DNA from: Clonostachys chloroleuca
Lineage: Eukaryota; Ascomycota; Sordariomycetes; Hypocreales; Bionectriaceae
NCBI GenBank assembly: GCA_037952775.1
Contig: JBANAY010000003.1
Coordinates: forward strand, 11,904,001 to 11,968,000
Reading direction: 5' to 3'
Length of the DNA: 64,000 nucleotides
Under the pieces are notes generated by a model that saw only the letters and a list, made by a program, of their open reading frames with translations, was not told the DNA's origin and did no database searches. The translations under genes were made by a program, and so were the position numbers. Shown here piece by piece: positions 1-11,694 of the stretch. The stretch's first letter is position 1. Each line of letters begins with the position of its first letter.

Positions 1-1929
1 TTGAGTGGGATGATGGTAACTCGCTTTCGTAGTTTTCCTTTTTGCAGAAGCTGGGTGCCGGTGACCTCGGTATCGACCACGACATTGTACAAACGACCGC
101 CCGCACAGATATCCAATGCTGTACCGGCCTTGGTGTGCTTCTCATCGAGAGTGAAGAGCTGAGCAACCAAACCCTTGACCTTGGATCGATCGAAGTTGGG
201 CACCGGGTCAGCGTAGTTGAAGTCGATGTTGGCTACCTGGCCTTTGAGCTTATCTGACTCTTGGCGCAGCCTGCGAATAGTCTGATGCAACGACGACTCT
301 TGCTTATACATTTCATCCTCCTGGCCAGGTTCAAAACCAAGTCTGGCGAGCTCTTTCTCTAGCTTCTGAGCGTGGATTTTCAGGCTGTCCAGCTCTTGAA
401 GAAGACCTTTGTTTTGCTCTTTGGCCTTTTGAGCACGGGGCTCCTCCTCCTTGACACGGCTCTGCAGGTGTGAGATTTTGATCTTCGCTTGCTCCTGTTC
501 TGTCGCGGCAGTTGTTGCACGGTTCTTGGCGTCTTGGAGCTGGCCCTGGTAGCCCATCTCCTGTCCATCCTTTGATGCCACGCCTGTTTGAAGGGTCTGT
601 AGAAGCTCCTCCTTTGAATCTGCTTCTTTCGACTGTTTTGAGAGATCCTCCTTCGCAGCATCATATTTGACTTTCACACGCTCGAAGGCCTTTGTCTTCT
701 CTTGAAGTGAGGCCTCTAATTCTGACACATTCTTTTCGCCGTTGGTCTTCCTTTCTTCTTCCTCTGCCAGACTTGACTTTTTCAAATCCATGACCGTTGT
801 AAGGCGAACAAGCTCATTCGAATGTTTCTTGGCGGCTTCCTCGAGTGACTGGGCCTTTCCACCCTTCTTCAACTCCTTATCGCGCTCCGTTCGCATCCTT
901 TTGATGTCCTCTTCGAGATGAGATATCTCATTCTTCATCCTGACGGCAGCCTCCTCGAGCTCCTTCTGCCGCCTCTTCTTGTCTTCCAGGTCAGCGGCTG
1001 ATTGCTTCGCCTTTTCTTGACAACGAGAATAGTCGTATGCTACAACGATTCTGGTTAGTCTCTCGAGGTCATTTTGAGTCTGCTGGAAGTCCAAGAAAGC
1101 TCTTTTTTCTGTTCGTAACTTTTCCAGCTTAGGCTCGATTTCATCTTTCAACAACTCTCGGAGTTCTTGCAGCTTCAATTCCTTCTTCGCCATGGTCTTG
1201 ATCGCCTTGTCTCTGCGGTCTTCGAACATTCGAGTGCCGGCTGCCTCCTCGATCATGGCAAGAATCTCGGCGGCCTTCATGTTGAGAACCTTGGTAATTT
1301 TGCCTTGCATGATGACAAAATTAGGATTGTTGATGTTGAGCTGCACAGACTGAAACAGGTTTTGCACCGTCTGTTGTTGGGCTCTGTGGCCATTGATGAG
1401 ATATTTTGATGTTCCTCCAAGAACGATTTGCCTCGTGACGCTGATGGAATTTTGTTGCTCGAAACCGATGGGTGACTTTTTCTTGTCTTTGTTGTCGAAT
1501 GTGATTGTGACACTGGCTTTCACAACTCCAGCCTGTCCGCGCTTGTAAATGAGGTCCTGGACATTTCTCTTGTTAATCTTTCTGTTGCATCGAAACGTGT
1601 GGTGACTTGAACAGATGGATACTTACCACTAGGTTTTGAGCTCGAACCGTTTGCATGTTGGTAATGCCGAGGACGAAGCATATTGCGTCAAGAATATTCG
1701 ACTTTCCACTGCCATTAAGGCCAGTGACCGCGTTGAAGCTCTCATCCCTGACAGGTGTGAGTAAGTTCACATATCGTTCCCCTGACGGTGCGGTGTATGT
1801 ACTCACCATCCCGTTATCACTGTGCGTTGGGCATACGACTTGAAGCCCTATTGGTCTGGATTAGTCAAGCCTGCATTTGGAGGCAGACCAGCGGAGACCT
1901 ACGTCGATGACTATTTCTGTTATTCTCAT
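1..1929 (-). CDS. SMC2: SMC2, condensin ATPase subunit (N-terminal half, cut by window edge)
   Basis: Core ATPase of condensin, which pairs with SMC4 to compact mitotic chromosomes. Exons read on the minus strand: 1903-1929, 1807-1847, 1627-1747 and 1-1556 (continuing off the edge). The protein starts [20 protein letters not shown]; Walker A GLNGSGKS is at residues 32-39, with the expected Lys38. A long charged coiled coil follows, and the last visible part (about 1-260) reads as the hinge, ending near residue 581, about half of the usual ~1180. The start at 1929 is fixed by the conserved MRI N-terminus and a 27-nt first exon. A Val replaces the usual Gln at the third splice junction (QNLV/DLIYKR). 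It is divergent from the INCENP gene, 479 bp away. Identification is very secure; the C-terminal half lies outside the window. Confidence 0.96.
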
Positions 1930-2408
1930 GTTTGCGATGCTGAATCTTGCACCGCAGCAGCTTGCAGTCGATGAGGATGCGGCTTCTGGGTGTTGCGCTT
2001 TAGCCCACCACAAGGACGCGCCGCTACTTTACTCCTCCATCCAGTACGTAAACAAGCGGGATGTTTACTATCTGATAGCGCTTATCATCACGTGCGCATA
2101 CATTAAAACGCTCTCAACTGCCCCACAAACCGCGACGCGGGCTGAACGGCCGGGGCATAACCAAGCCTGAGGCACTAACCCGATTTGGACCCCATCAAAA
2201 CAATCAGTCCAGCATGCGAACCGGCTCCCGCGTTCGTTCTTCGATCCCATCTGAATGCTACCAACTCTTTCTTCGACCAAAGCCACACAACAACAATTTC
2301 ACGTCCAGATAATTCGGATGCATTGCGGAAGCTAACACACTCAAAACATCCACCCTTGGATATCGGTCATTGGGAGTTCTTCCCCGGTAAACATCAACAG
2401 ACGCCGCC
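1930..2408. promoter_or_regulatory. Shared divergent promoter of SMC2 and INCENP
   Basis: This 479-bp region is the only spacer between two divergent mitotic genes. It holds two GACGCG words (2015-2020 and 2134-2139), close to the ACGCG core bound by MBF-type G1/S factors in other fungi. No gene is visible. Joint control of the two genes is inferred from position and motif only. Confidence 0.4.
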
Positions 2409-5400
2409 ATGGCCATGCGAGGACCGCGTCTCCAAGTCGGCTCCGGCCCTTGGGTTGCGGAAGAACGCTCCTGTGCCCTCAACATTGCACAGTCCGAAGT
2501 TGAAGAGTTCTCGTACTCTGTGCGAAACGAGTACGACTGGCTGAATGAGCATATGGCCGGAATCTTCAACGAAAACGAAATGTTAGTGGCGGTTGAGTAG
2601 CTCTATCATTGGATGGTAAGCTGACATTCAAATAGAAACATCGCAGAAACCTTCAAAACTCCCGGGAAACTACGAGGAAAGACCCCCTATACAGCTCGGA
2701 AGGCAAACCCTCTTGAAGCTAGGGTGGTAAGTTTGAAATTAAGCAGTAGAAGAAATCTCGAATGCTCACTATCTGTAGCCCTTGTCAAATGTGTTTGCGT
2801 CTACACCTAACGGCGCGACGAATCGCTTTACACAGCAACTCAGCCTCGCACAGTCCCCCAAGCGCCCGGCCTCACCTGTGAGGGAATCGCCTAGTCCAGT
2901 CAAGAGTGTCGGCCGAGCTCATGCTGTCCTGTCCCCCAAGCCCATCCGAATGGGCCCAGAAAGCCAGGACTCTGGCTATTACGGCAGTCAAGAGCTTGCC
3001 GACCAAGCCGCATCCCTGCGCGAGAGTTTCCCGTTAAACCAAATGGCGGATGTGATCCACGAGACGACAACTGTCGCGTCACCGGAAGTTAGTCCAGCTC
3101 CGACAGCTCGGCATTCATCGCCCAAGACATTATCGCAAGCTGAAGACGAACACGCTGCTTCGGAGGAAGTAATCGCCCAAGAAACCGAGGCTCATGGTGA
3201 GACTGATGAAGATGGCGACGACATTGCCATGAGTAGTCCAGTCGTGGCCGTGGAGGCATCCCAAAAAGCCAACTCAGAACCCTCCCAGGATGGTGCAGTT
3301 GCTTCCCTTGAAGATGATATGGAGGGCATTGACCCTACCGATGGAGCCCGCTCGGTTTCAGATGGTTCCAGCCCTATTCGCCCGATGGTCCGGAAAAGCA
3401 GTCTCAATTTCGCACCTCTTCCTGCCCGGGAGCCTCTCGCAGCTGGAAAGACTACAGGCCATCGTGCTTCTCGGGTAAGCCACCTCGATGACAATAGGAT
3501 GAGTTATTACAACAGGTCTGCTGGAGAGAAAAGCCTCGGAAGTCAGGCTTGGCGAGAGATGCAAGACGAGGAACACCACGATGATATGGATATCGATAAG
3601 AAAGGAGCTCAGCCTGTTGAAGAGAAGGCCAATGCAGTGTTAAATCACAACCGGACATATACCCAACGACTGCAGGATCAGATTAGCAAGCTGGGCAAGA
3701 CTACTGGCGGTAGCCGACCATCCAAATCGATCCCCAACCTTTCAGCTCAGGTGGCGACTCAGTCATCGGAAGCCCCCGTTCGCCTTCTCCCAAGCATATA
3801 TCTCCTACCAAGTCGACCCCAGGCGCCTTTCCTGAGGATGATGATGACTGGATTGATCCACCCTCTCCAGCTCCAGCTCCGGCTCCCGTGACTGAAACTC
3901 TCACTAGACCTGAGTTATTGAAGAGTCACACAGCCGATGTAATGGAGGACATTCATGTCCAAGGCGCTTCTAGGGATCTTCAACAAGATTCACCTGCAAA
4001 AGCCGCAGCCACCCCTGGTCACGCCAAGTCAGCATCTGTGCCTAACGTATCACAGCAGTTGCATGAACAGACTATTCCATTGATGAAGGCCCCTTCAATT
4101 TCGAAATCCATGCGTGTTCCCTCGCCATCGCCTTCCCAGTCTCCTTCGAGGAGTTTTAGGGGCAGCCCTTTGAAGCAGGTCAAGGACAAACTCTCATCCA
4201 TCTTGAAGAACTCGAGCCGTATTCTCGCTAGTAGCGCAGCGGCCAGCGCCGAAGGAAAAAGCGCGCTGTTATCACCTACACGATCTCGACTCGCATTGCA
4301 CTTGACTCCGTCCCAAACCTCACTCCGAAAGCCTAGCAATGAGACACTTAAATCAGCTGATCCTCAACTGGGTCAGAAGGAGGGCGCCACGGCTGGGCCT
4401 GCCCCGAGACGGACCAGGGCTTCCACAGAGAAGGAGAAAGAGGAGAAGCGTCGGGAAAAAGAAACTAAGGTTATGGAAGATCAGATTGATAAGCTAGAAA
4501 AGGCCCGAGCAAAAGAGCGCGAGAAGGCCCGCGTCTTCAGCAAGGAACAGGAGAAAATTGCCAACATGGAGCGACGGGTTTCTGGCCAAAAGGGAGAGAA
4601 ACCCGCAGAAACTGCTCGTCCGACAAGAACTAGCCCTCGCAAAGCGAAGGAGCATCAAGAAGAACCTGCCAGTGTCATTGACCAGGATGTCGAAATGACT
4701 GATACACAGACCCCAGCTCCTCGACCTGCTTCCCAAGCCTCCCGAGCTAGAGAGGCCAAACGACCCATCAAACCCACAGCACCAAATAAGGTCAAACAGG
4801 CTCCAACTGTTATCAGGGTCAATACTGGTTCCCAGAACTCACAGTTTCATCCTTCAACAGCTGGCAACTCTGCTAACGGAAACGAGAGCATGCTATCTTC
4901 AGTCTCCCAGACGCAGCAGCCTTCTCTGTCCAAGGCTAGCAAAGCTTCTGTTCAGTCCAAGCCCTCAACTCAAAGCATGAGGGCCCCTGCCTCTGCCAGC
5001 AAGCCGAAGGCAGCAGAGCTTGCGGCGAAGAGGAAGGAACAGGAGGAACGAGATGCTCAGCGTAAGCGAGAAGCCAAGGCCGAGGCAGAGCGAAAGCGCG
5101 TTGCTGCCCAGGAGGAGCAACGGAAGCAAGAGCAACGCCGCCAGGAAGCACGCCAAGAAGCAGAGCGTCAACGACAGAAGGACCGTGAGCAGGCGACGGC
5201 TCAAGCTGAGTCCAGGCAAAATGCACAGAGGCAGGCTATGATTGAGAAAGCAAAGCAGACGAGAGCGCCACCGCCGGCAGTGAGGTCACAGCCTAATGGG
5301 CCTCCGGACTTTAGCTCCATGTCCCAAGAAAGAAAGGCTGATGGACCGGCTCGACCACCTTCACGTATGAATTCGGGCATCTATCGCAACTACGAAGAAT

Positions 5401-6319
5401 CAGGCCGCCCTGTTAATGCTGTGCTATCAAATGCTTCCAAAGCTGGATTGAAGCGGCCCATGGGATATGATGAGGCCCAACCCCCACGACCGCAATCAAG
5501 AGCTGGCCCATCATACCAGGCCAAGGACGCTAAACGGCGTAGAACTAGCCAAGACCATGATGAACTCGGATCAGACGACCAGCCAAATATGAAGGGACCC
5601 CCCGTGCGGCCGTCTGCCGGTTTCAAGAAGGTAAGCAGGCCATTTCTCTCAAATATACTAACAAATTTCATTGTTTCAGTTTGCTAATTTTGAGGTAGGA
5701 GCCCGCCAAAAAGTCTGTGTTCCAAAGTGGCTATTCAAGTACGCAGGGCAGTGTTACTCGGGACCTGTTCAAGGCAACTGTTACTGCGCAGCACAATAGC
5801 GCACAAAAGGCGGCTCACCCATTGGACATGGCCCAGATCTCCAAGGGAGCCATTCCATTTGCACCAAACCCTAACCCTGCTGGTTCTCACAAGACACCAG
5901 CCAGGCCAGCGGGTGGCAAGTCGGTTCCTAAATCAGCCCAGAGATCCTCGCCACGCTTCCAGAACGGAGAGACAATTGAGTTGCCCGAGATCCAGACGGA
6001 TGACGAAAGCGATAGCGATAATGATGCTGGAGGCATGGTAGCAGCATGGGCCGACTCTCCAGACCTGCGTAGGGCGCTAATGCGTCAAGAGACGATGGAT
6101 CCGTCGCAAATCTTCGGACCACCAGCGCCTCTCAATATGGAGGAGGTCTTCCACAAGAGCAAGGACAAGTTTCACAAGTTCCGTGCTCGAACTTCCAGTG
6201 CTAACTGGAGCGGCGTGGATCGTCTCACTGAGGAGGACATCCGAAAGGATCTGGCTGCTCGTGACAAGCTCCGACGTGAAGGAGGGTGGTCTTACGAGAT
6301 GAGCAAAGATATGATCTAA
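2409..6319 (+). CDS. SLI15: INCENP/Sli15-like inner centromere protein (one frame break)
   Basis: Scaffold of the chromosomal passenger complex, which binds and activates Aurora kinase (Ipl1) at centromeres and the spindle. Exons: 2409-2581, 2636-2726, 2779-5630 and 5699-6319, about 1245 residues if one missing base is allowed. The long middle is low-complexity, rich in S/P/K, with charged E/K/R helices encoded at about 4430-4570 and 5010-5260 (the single-helix/coiled-coil region typical of INCENP). The C-terminal IN-box, about residues 1133-1190, has LPEIQTDDESDS, then WADSPDLRRAL and MDPSQIFGP, then MEEVF, as in Aurora-binding INCENP tails. The reading frame shifts near 3773-3777, a run of five C; one extra C would restore one continuous frame. 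The alternative is an unusually short 41-nt intron, 3710-3750. An ATG at 2415 is a possible alternative start. Confidence 0.9.
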
Positions 6320-7068
6320 TGAACTTTCACATGGATTCAATGGGAAGAGGAGCAACATAGGTTTCACGGCAATGACAAGGGGATACACTGTCCGCCTTCG
6401 GTCGTCTAGGGTTAATTGGATTTACTGTTTGTACAAAGAGAATATGGCGTTTGTTGGTCAAGGGGTGGTTTAAAGTTCATAGCGAAATTGCATGCGTTCG
6501 GAGTTTTTTTATCCACCATTCTTCTTCTCCCCAGTTATGCACGTGGCTGGCAAGGAATTGTTGAACTCAAAATACCAACGCCATCGGATTGATTCGGGTG
6601 ACTAGAGCTAATCTAATCGACCGTGAGCACGTTGTATTTTTGTTGGTCCAAGTGGCGGGTTCACATGGAACGCCGCCCAAGTGGATTATCACATGTCAGC
6701 GACAGGACAGACCCCAGCAGCCAAGCACAGATAATGGCGGATGACATATTTTTCATGCGTCTCGGAAGCCTCTTCGGGCCACTTACGAAAACAAACGAAA
6801 CAGATCGTCATCCGACAGAGCAATAGATTTCCGTTTGCTCCGACAGCTACCTGCAATGGCTTGCTGAGAGCGGTGTTTGTTCCCGATACGACTGGTCAGG
6901 CGAGCAGAGAAACAGAGCGAGAGAGAGATAGGAGGCCGATAAAGGAGAGCGCCATCGCAGAACCTGGTCCGACAACCCCCCATTGGTATCACTGACGCAC
7001 GTTGGGCTGCTGCTGCTGCTCAACCGACTCACCTCTTGAGCGTCACACGAGCGGTTATTAATAAGCCC
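6320..7068. other. Intergenic, 3' region of INCENP gene and 5' region of next gene
   Basis: 749 bp without a convincing gene. Open frames here are short and lack a supported start. A short CTG/CTC-rich stretch (about 7007-7035) precedes the next start. Nothing else recognised. Confidence 0.5.
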
Positions 7069-8153
7069 ATGATGTCCGTGTCAGCCTTCGTCCCGATGTA
7101 TGAGGAGATCAAGTGGGAGCGCACGACCGAGAGCAGGATCTCGACCGTCATCTCTCTCCTCCCCATGTCGCTCAAGTCGAGGATGGCTCCATTCCGCCCA
7201 TTCGGCCGGACGGCTAGTATGGAGGATCTGGCAACGTCCAAAATCAAAGACGGCGAGGAGCTGTTGGCCTCGCACACCCAGTTGCCTCGTCCCCTTTCTG
7301 TGGCCGGGCCGGGTGGACTCACGACGGCATCATCGCCTGCGCTGCCAGAGATGGATGCTGGATTATTGCAGGCGGAGCATGCTGCGTCGGCTGCTGCGTC
7401 AACGCTCAAGGCTTCCAAGATTAGAAATGTCCTTACTGGTGGGCAGATGGCAACGGGGCCCGGGATCAACTGGAGATTTGCCAGCCAAGGTAAGTTTAAC
7501 TCAATAGGTGACCTATGCCGATATATTCCTTCTTCTTGCTTGGAATATTTTCTCATTCGTATACAGGATCGAGCCTCATCCAGGGAGCATCCGAGGCAGC
7601 CAGCGAGGGAGTCAACGACACCTTTGAGAGAAAAGCGTTTGTCGACGGGGTGACGTACCTGATCCGAGCATTGCCACCGAATCTGGATGAGAGGGAGCTC
7701 GAGCAGGTCAAGGCAGCCCTACCGGTGAGCCTTTCTCTCCCAATCACCGAGTCTGCCACTCATCCGCGGGCGATGTCCCCTCCGGCCACATCTGGTCTCC
7801 CGCGGTCCGTGCTCCACCGCTCCGTCCAGCTGGTCGTCGTCCAGCTCATTCTGTTCCTGCACTTCCTCCTTCCTTACCTTATTCTGCTCTTCAGGACCGT
7901 TGTCACTTTCGAAAGAAAGTTCAAAGTATCCGAGGCGGTGTTTGAACAAGGCATCAATCTGGCCGGCGCTTTCAGGAGACAGGCCACCCGTTTTGTGGAC
8001 GCTGCCGTCAAAGTGAACGATGGGAAGGTCGGGCAGGGCTTGTCTAGTGTCGTTGCCTGGATAGTCAAGGAGGTCACGCGAGGCATTGCAGACGGCGTGG
8101 GTGAGGGGATGGTTGTGACAAGGTTGAGGGACAGCACAGGCTTGGCTTTATGA
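7069..8153 (+). CDS. Hypothetical membrane protein of unknown function
   Basis: I do not recognise a family. Exon 1 is 7069-7489, starting at MMSVSAFVP (ATG 7072 is equally possible); a clear intron 7490-7566 has GTAAGT and TACAG ends. Exon 2 starts 7567 and ends at TGA 8153, giving 335 residues. A second intron 7725-7829 (donor GTGAGC, acceptor CCAG, 105 nt, in frame) is plausible; removing it gives about 300 residues and joins AALP directly to a hydrophobic segment, LVVVQLILFLHFLLPYLILL, which would be one transmembrane helix. The N-terminal part is Ala/Ser/Pro-rich; the C-terminal part after the helix looks amphipathic (VFEQGINLAGAFRRQATRFV). Codon use and intron signals support a real gene. 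Confidence 0.7.
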
Positions 8154-9668
8154 TTAGAAATATATTAGATAGACGGGCTCTGTTAATGAATTTACGAACG
8201 GGAGTTTGGAAACCAGGCATAATGAGGCTTGCGCAAAGAGGATAGTTTTGTCGGGAGTTGTAGGCTAGATTACTTGCTCTTAATAATACGACATTTGAGT
8301 CCAAGCGAAAATAGGATTTCTGGGAAAGATTCAGCATAGCGGCATCTCATTTCATTTGGGAAGCAGGTACCCGTCCTCCGAGATGGTGTCGGCGAGGCTC
8401 AGGTAAGCCGAGATCCTGATGTTCTTTGTTCCACGGAGATTGATAGCTTGCTAGCTCGAATCAATTAGACCGCCGTTTACCTGTCCACCCATTTTTCTTG
8501 CCGATATGTCCATCGCCATTGTGGACGGCGAGGCATGAATCCTGGTGGCCTATTTTCTTGGCTTTTGCCCCATAACCAGCTTTTCAAGCGATGAATACGA
8601 CTGGCATATGCCAAGCGAGCGGGGAAGAGTCACCATCCGGCCACCACCACTGATGAACACTTGTGGCGAAGTGAATCTAGACTTACTTTATGGATACAGT
8701 ACCCTGGGATCATGAGCATGTAAAGAAATTGATTTGGAAATACGCTCATTACTCATCCGAGACAAATGCATGTATGCTTGCTTATTGGGCCTGAATAACC
8801 CAAGGTACCAAAGGCACTTTGACATTGTGCTCTGGCTTCATCATACCATCAGCTTAGATTTTGCTCCAAGCCACTCACCCGAGTATTCGTCATTTTCAGA
8901 GGGATAGGGCAACCATGTCTCATTAGACCACACCGGTTGGCTTAGACACCATGGTGGAAGCGCGGGTGCAAGGCAGGGTCGCTCCGTTCTCTTGGAAATT
9001 TTGGGGATTCGCTCGCAATGGTACCTAAGCGATTGAAGTCCCGTAATCATGCCATGTCCACGATCCTTATTGCTTGTTCTCCTTCTCTATTGATAACATC
9101 ACTGCTAGAGCTACTGGGTTGGCATTAGGCTGCCCTGCATTTCTATTGGAACCTTCTGACGTGCCAAACGTTTTTGGCAGGCGAAGAAAGAGGTGCGATG
9201 GGGCTAGGAATATGCTTACAGCCGGAATCAAAAGTTCTGTGGTTCCCCCCGATTCGAGAGAATTGTGATCTCCCAATTGGCTGGAGCTTGGAGTTTACCT
9301 CGTTCACACCCATGCCGATCCCCACACCGGCTCTTTGACTCTTCTCCTGGGCGGCAGGGGTTTTAGTGTGAGGCCGGGGTAGCTTATCACATACAAGGTA
9401 GCACTAGATTGTTTTCCGCAGGTCCCAAGCGACCGTCCCGGAGTGAGGTTGGTTCTGGGGTGAACTTCTGCTTGCGTGATGGATCGCCAATCAATTCGGT
9501 GGAGAGGCCTCGCGAAGTGTGGCGAGGGCAGAAAATCCAATTGCCAGGGAGGTAGTAACAGTCGGTGGGATAAATACCGAGGGCACCCTCCCAATGTCAT
9601 CGGCCTGGTCATGTCTTGGACCCCTTCCAACCATCTCCCACCATAGCTGATAGCTCATACCAAGAGCA
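8154..9668. other. Intergenic, 1.5 kb, with a possible minus-strand exon remnant
   Basis: No full gene is supported. On the minus strand, 8352 to about 8447 is an open stretch ending SAYLSLADTISEDGYLLPK and stop, bounded upstream by a CTAG acceptor-like site. A second coding-looking stretch lies at about 8475-8570 (containing HQDSCLAVHNGDGHIG). The two may be pieces of a small or decayed gene, but I cannot join them with a credible intron. The region 8570-9668 otherwise shows only short open frames. Confidence 0.3.
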
Positions 9669-11219
9669 ATGAAGTTCTATAATGCCCCGGCGCTTTGCGC
9701 CTCTCTCCTACCGCTCGTTGTAGCGAAGGATTGCAGGCCTCCTGTGGAGTCCGAGAAGCTCCAAGAGCTCATCACAGAGGAAGGGTATGGCCATTCTGCC
9801 GAGGATTTTGTTACTCCCTCTCCCGAGGAAGCCAATGGAAAGCTAACTGTTTTTGCTCCCACTAGACTGATGGCCAATCTGGAGAAGTTGAACGAAATTG
9901 CCTACGCTAATGGTGGTAACCGTGCTTTTGGCCGCCCCGGCTACGAGGCCTCAGTCGAGTTCATTTACGGCGAGGTGTCCAAGCTCAAGGGTTTCAATTC
10001 CTGGATCCAGGACTTTCCTGCCCTCTTCACGAATACAACGGCTCAATCAGTCACGGTCGACGGCGAGACTTACCGAACCGTAGCCCTCACTTACACCCCG
10101 AGCACGCCGGAGGAGGGTTTTACAAGGCAATTGGTCCATGCTCCTGAAGGTACAGATGCCTGCTTCGTTGAGAAATACGAGGGGATCGACGCCAAGGATA
10201 AGATCGTCCTGGTTGAGCGTGGACTTTGCGACGATGGAACAACTTTCGCTGGCAAAGTGAAGCCTGCTGCAGCTGCCGGTGCAGCCGCTGTTATTCTATA
10301 CAACAATGGTCCCGCCAAGCTCACGGCCGGATCGCTCTCTAATCCCTCACCGGACTATGTCCCTGCTGCTCTGATTGACCAGGAGCAAGGACTGGCCCTC
10401 AAGGCGCGTCTGGCTGCTGGAGAGTCCGTGGAAGCCCTGGCCGTCATTGTGCAGCTCATTGAGGAGCGAATTACGCAGAACGTTTTCGCCGAGACCAAGT
10501 TTGGAGACGGAACTAATTTCGTGCAACTGGGAGCTCATTTGGACTCGGTTGTTGCCGGCCCAGGAATCAACGATGATGGCTCAGGAACCTCGCTGATTCT
10601 TGAAGTCGCCAAGGGCCTGGCCAGCTTTTCTACAAATCTCAAGGTTCGCTTCAGCTGGTGGGGCGCTGAGGAGAATGGTCTCTGGGGATCAAGGTACTAC
10701 GTGAACAACCTGAACACCACTGAGGTAGACAACCTCCTGGTGTATCTCAACTTTGACATGGTCTCTCGTGGATTCTACGGTGTATTCGATGGATCCGGTG
10801 ACAAGGCTGCCCCCGGTGGACCGGCGGGGTCAGAGGTCGTTACAGATCTCTTCGTCGAGCACTTCACTGGCAAGGGTCTCGAGGTGACTGACGTTGGTCT
10901 CACTGGCGGCACTGACTACGTCCCATTTGTGAACGTCATCAACAAGCCTGTAGGTGGTTTGTTCACGGGAACGGGCACAGAGCAGGATGCTTGCTACCAC
11001 CAGGCTTGTGACAACATTACGAACCCTGTGCCGGAGACCATTACTATCAATGCGAAGGCAGCAGCTCATGTGCTCAGTGTGCTGGCCATCGACGGGGTCG
11101 AGCTCATCCCCAAGACTCCGTCCAACTCAACCACCCGGCGCGTCAGGGATTCCGCCTTGCTGCAAGGTCAAGGTGTGACGGCCGGGCACGGCAAGGTATG
11201 CGACCATGATGAGATTTAA
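9669..11219 (+). CDS. LAP2: Secreted leucine aminopeptidase, M28 family with PA domain
   Basis: Extracellular zinc exopeptidase that removes N-terminal residues from peptides; fungal LAP2 types act with endoproteases in protein digestion. Single exon, 516 residues. It starts with a signal peptide (about MKFYNAPALCASLLPLVVA) and a probable propeptide. The PA domain is at about residues 135-265 (CFVEKYEGID, then AAAAGAAAVILYNN). The M28 catalytic domain follows with all ligands visible: His290 in GAHLDS, Asp302 in GINDDGSG, Glu334 (general base) and Glu335 in WWGAEENG, Asp363 in NFDM and His444 in CYHQACD. Two Cys in DACYHQACD can form the usual disulfide. Several NxT/NxS sites suggest glycosylation. 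Length is typical for the fungal family. The start is the only ATG giving a signal peptide. Confidence 0.93.
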   Translation: MKFYNAPALCASLLPLVVAKDCRPPVESEKLQELITEEGYGHSAEDFVTPSPEEANGKLTVFAPTRLMANLEKLNEIAYANGGNRAFGRPGYEASVEFIYGEVSKLKGFNSWIQDFPALFTNTTAQSVTVDGETYRTVALTYTPSTPEEGFTRQLVHAPEGTDACFVEKYEGIDAKDKIVLVERGLCDDGTTFAGKVKPAAAAGAAAVILYNNGPAKLTAGSLSNPSPDYVPAALIDQEQGLALKARLAAGESVEALAVIVQLIEERITQNVFAETKFGDGTNFVQLGAHLDSVVAGPGINDDGSGTSLILEVAKGLASFSTNLKVRFSWWGAEENGLWGSRYYVNNLNTTEVDNLLVYLNFDMVSRGFYGVFDGSGDKAAPGGPAGSEVVTDLFVEHFTGKGLEVTDVGLTGGTDYVPFVNVINKPVGGLFTGTGTEQDACYHQACDNITNPVPETITINAKAAAHVLSVLAIDGVELIPKTPSNSTTRRVRDSALLQGQGVTAGHGKVCDHDEI

Positions 11220-11694
11220 GGCTATGAAGAGCGATGATTCATGATGAATGGGATAAATGTATGGTAGAACTGTAGAATCAGGTTGAGGAGTTTGACAGAT
11301 GCTTGGAGCGAGGGTGTTTAGTTGTCTTGGTGCACAAACCGCAAGCAAAATACAATCAAGTGGAATGGTACATACGAGTACTTACGAAATGACAGATCGT
11401 CCCATACATTGACATGTACCTGATACTTGATCGCCCCACTGATGGATAAAGAGTGGGCACCTTTGAAAACCTCTCTGATAATTGGCCACTACCATTGGCT
11501 GCTCCAGTCATGGTCCCCTTATCGCTAAGAAAAAAATTCTAGTCGCACCTTCTTCCATCGCCGTTTATCAACCTCCACTATCAACTTTTGTATAATCATC
11601 ACTCCCTTCTTAATTTACCGTATCTTCTTTTTCTGTCATATCCATTCAATCTACGGTCGCTCAGATCATCTTCAGTTTCCGACACGTGCTCGCC
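11220..11694. promoter_or_regulatory. Promoter and pyrimidine-rich leader of the DEAD-box helicase gene
   Basis: 475 bp between two co-directional genes. The last 150 bases (about 11540-11680) are strongly C/T-rich, as is common around fungal transcription starts. No open frame is supported. Confidence 0.4.

Noticed and set aside
3710..3750. A 41-nt intron (GTAGCC to CTCAG) that would repair the INCENP frame
   Set aside because: Too short for a typical fungal intron and with no branch site; a missing C in the C5 run explains the shift better.
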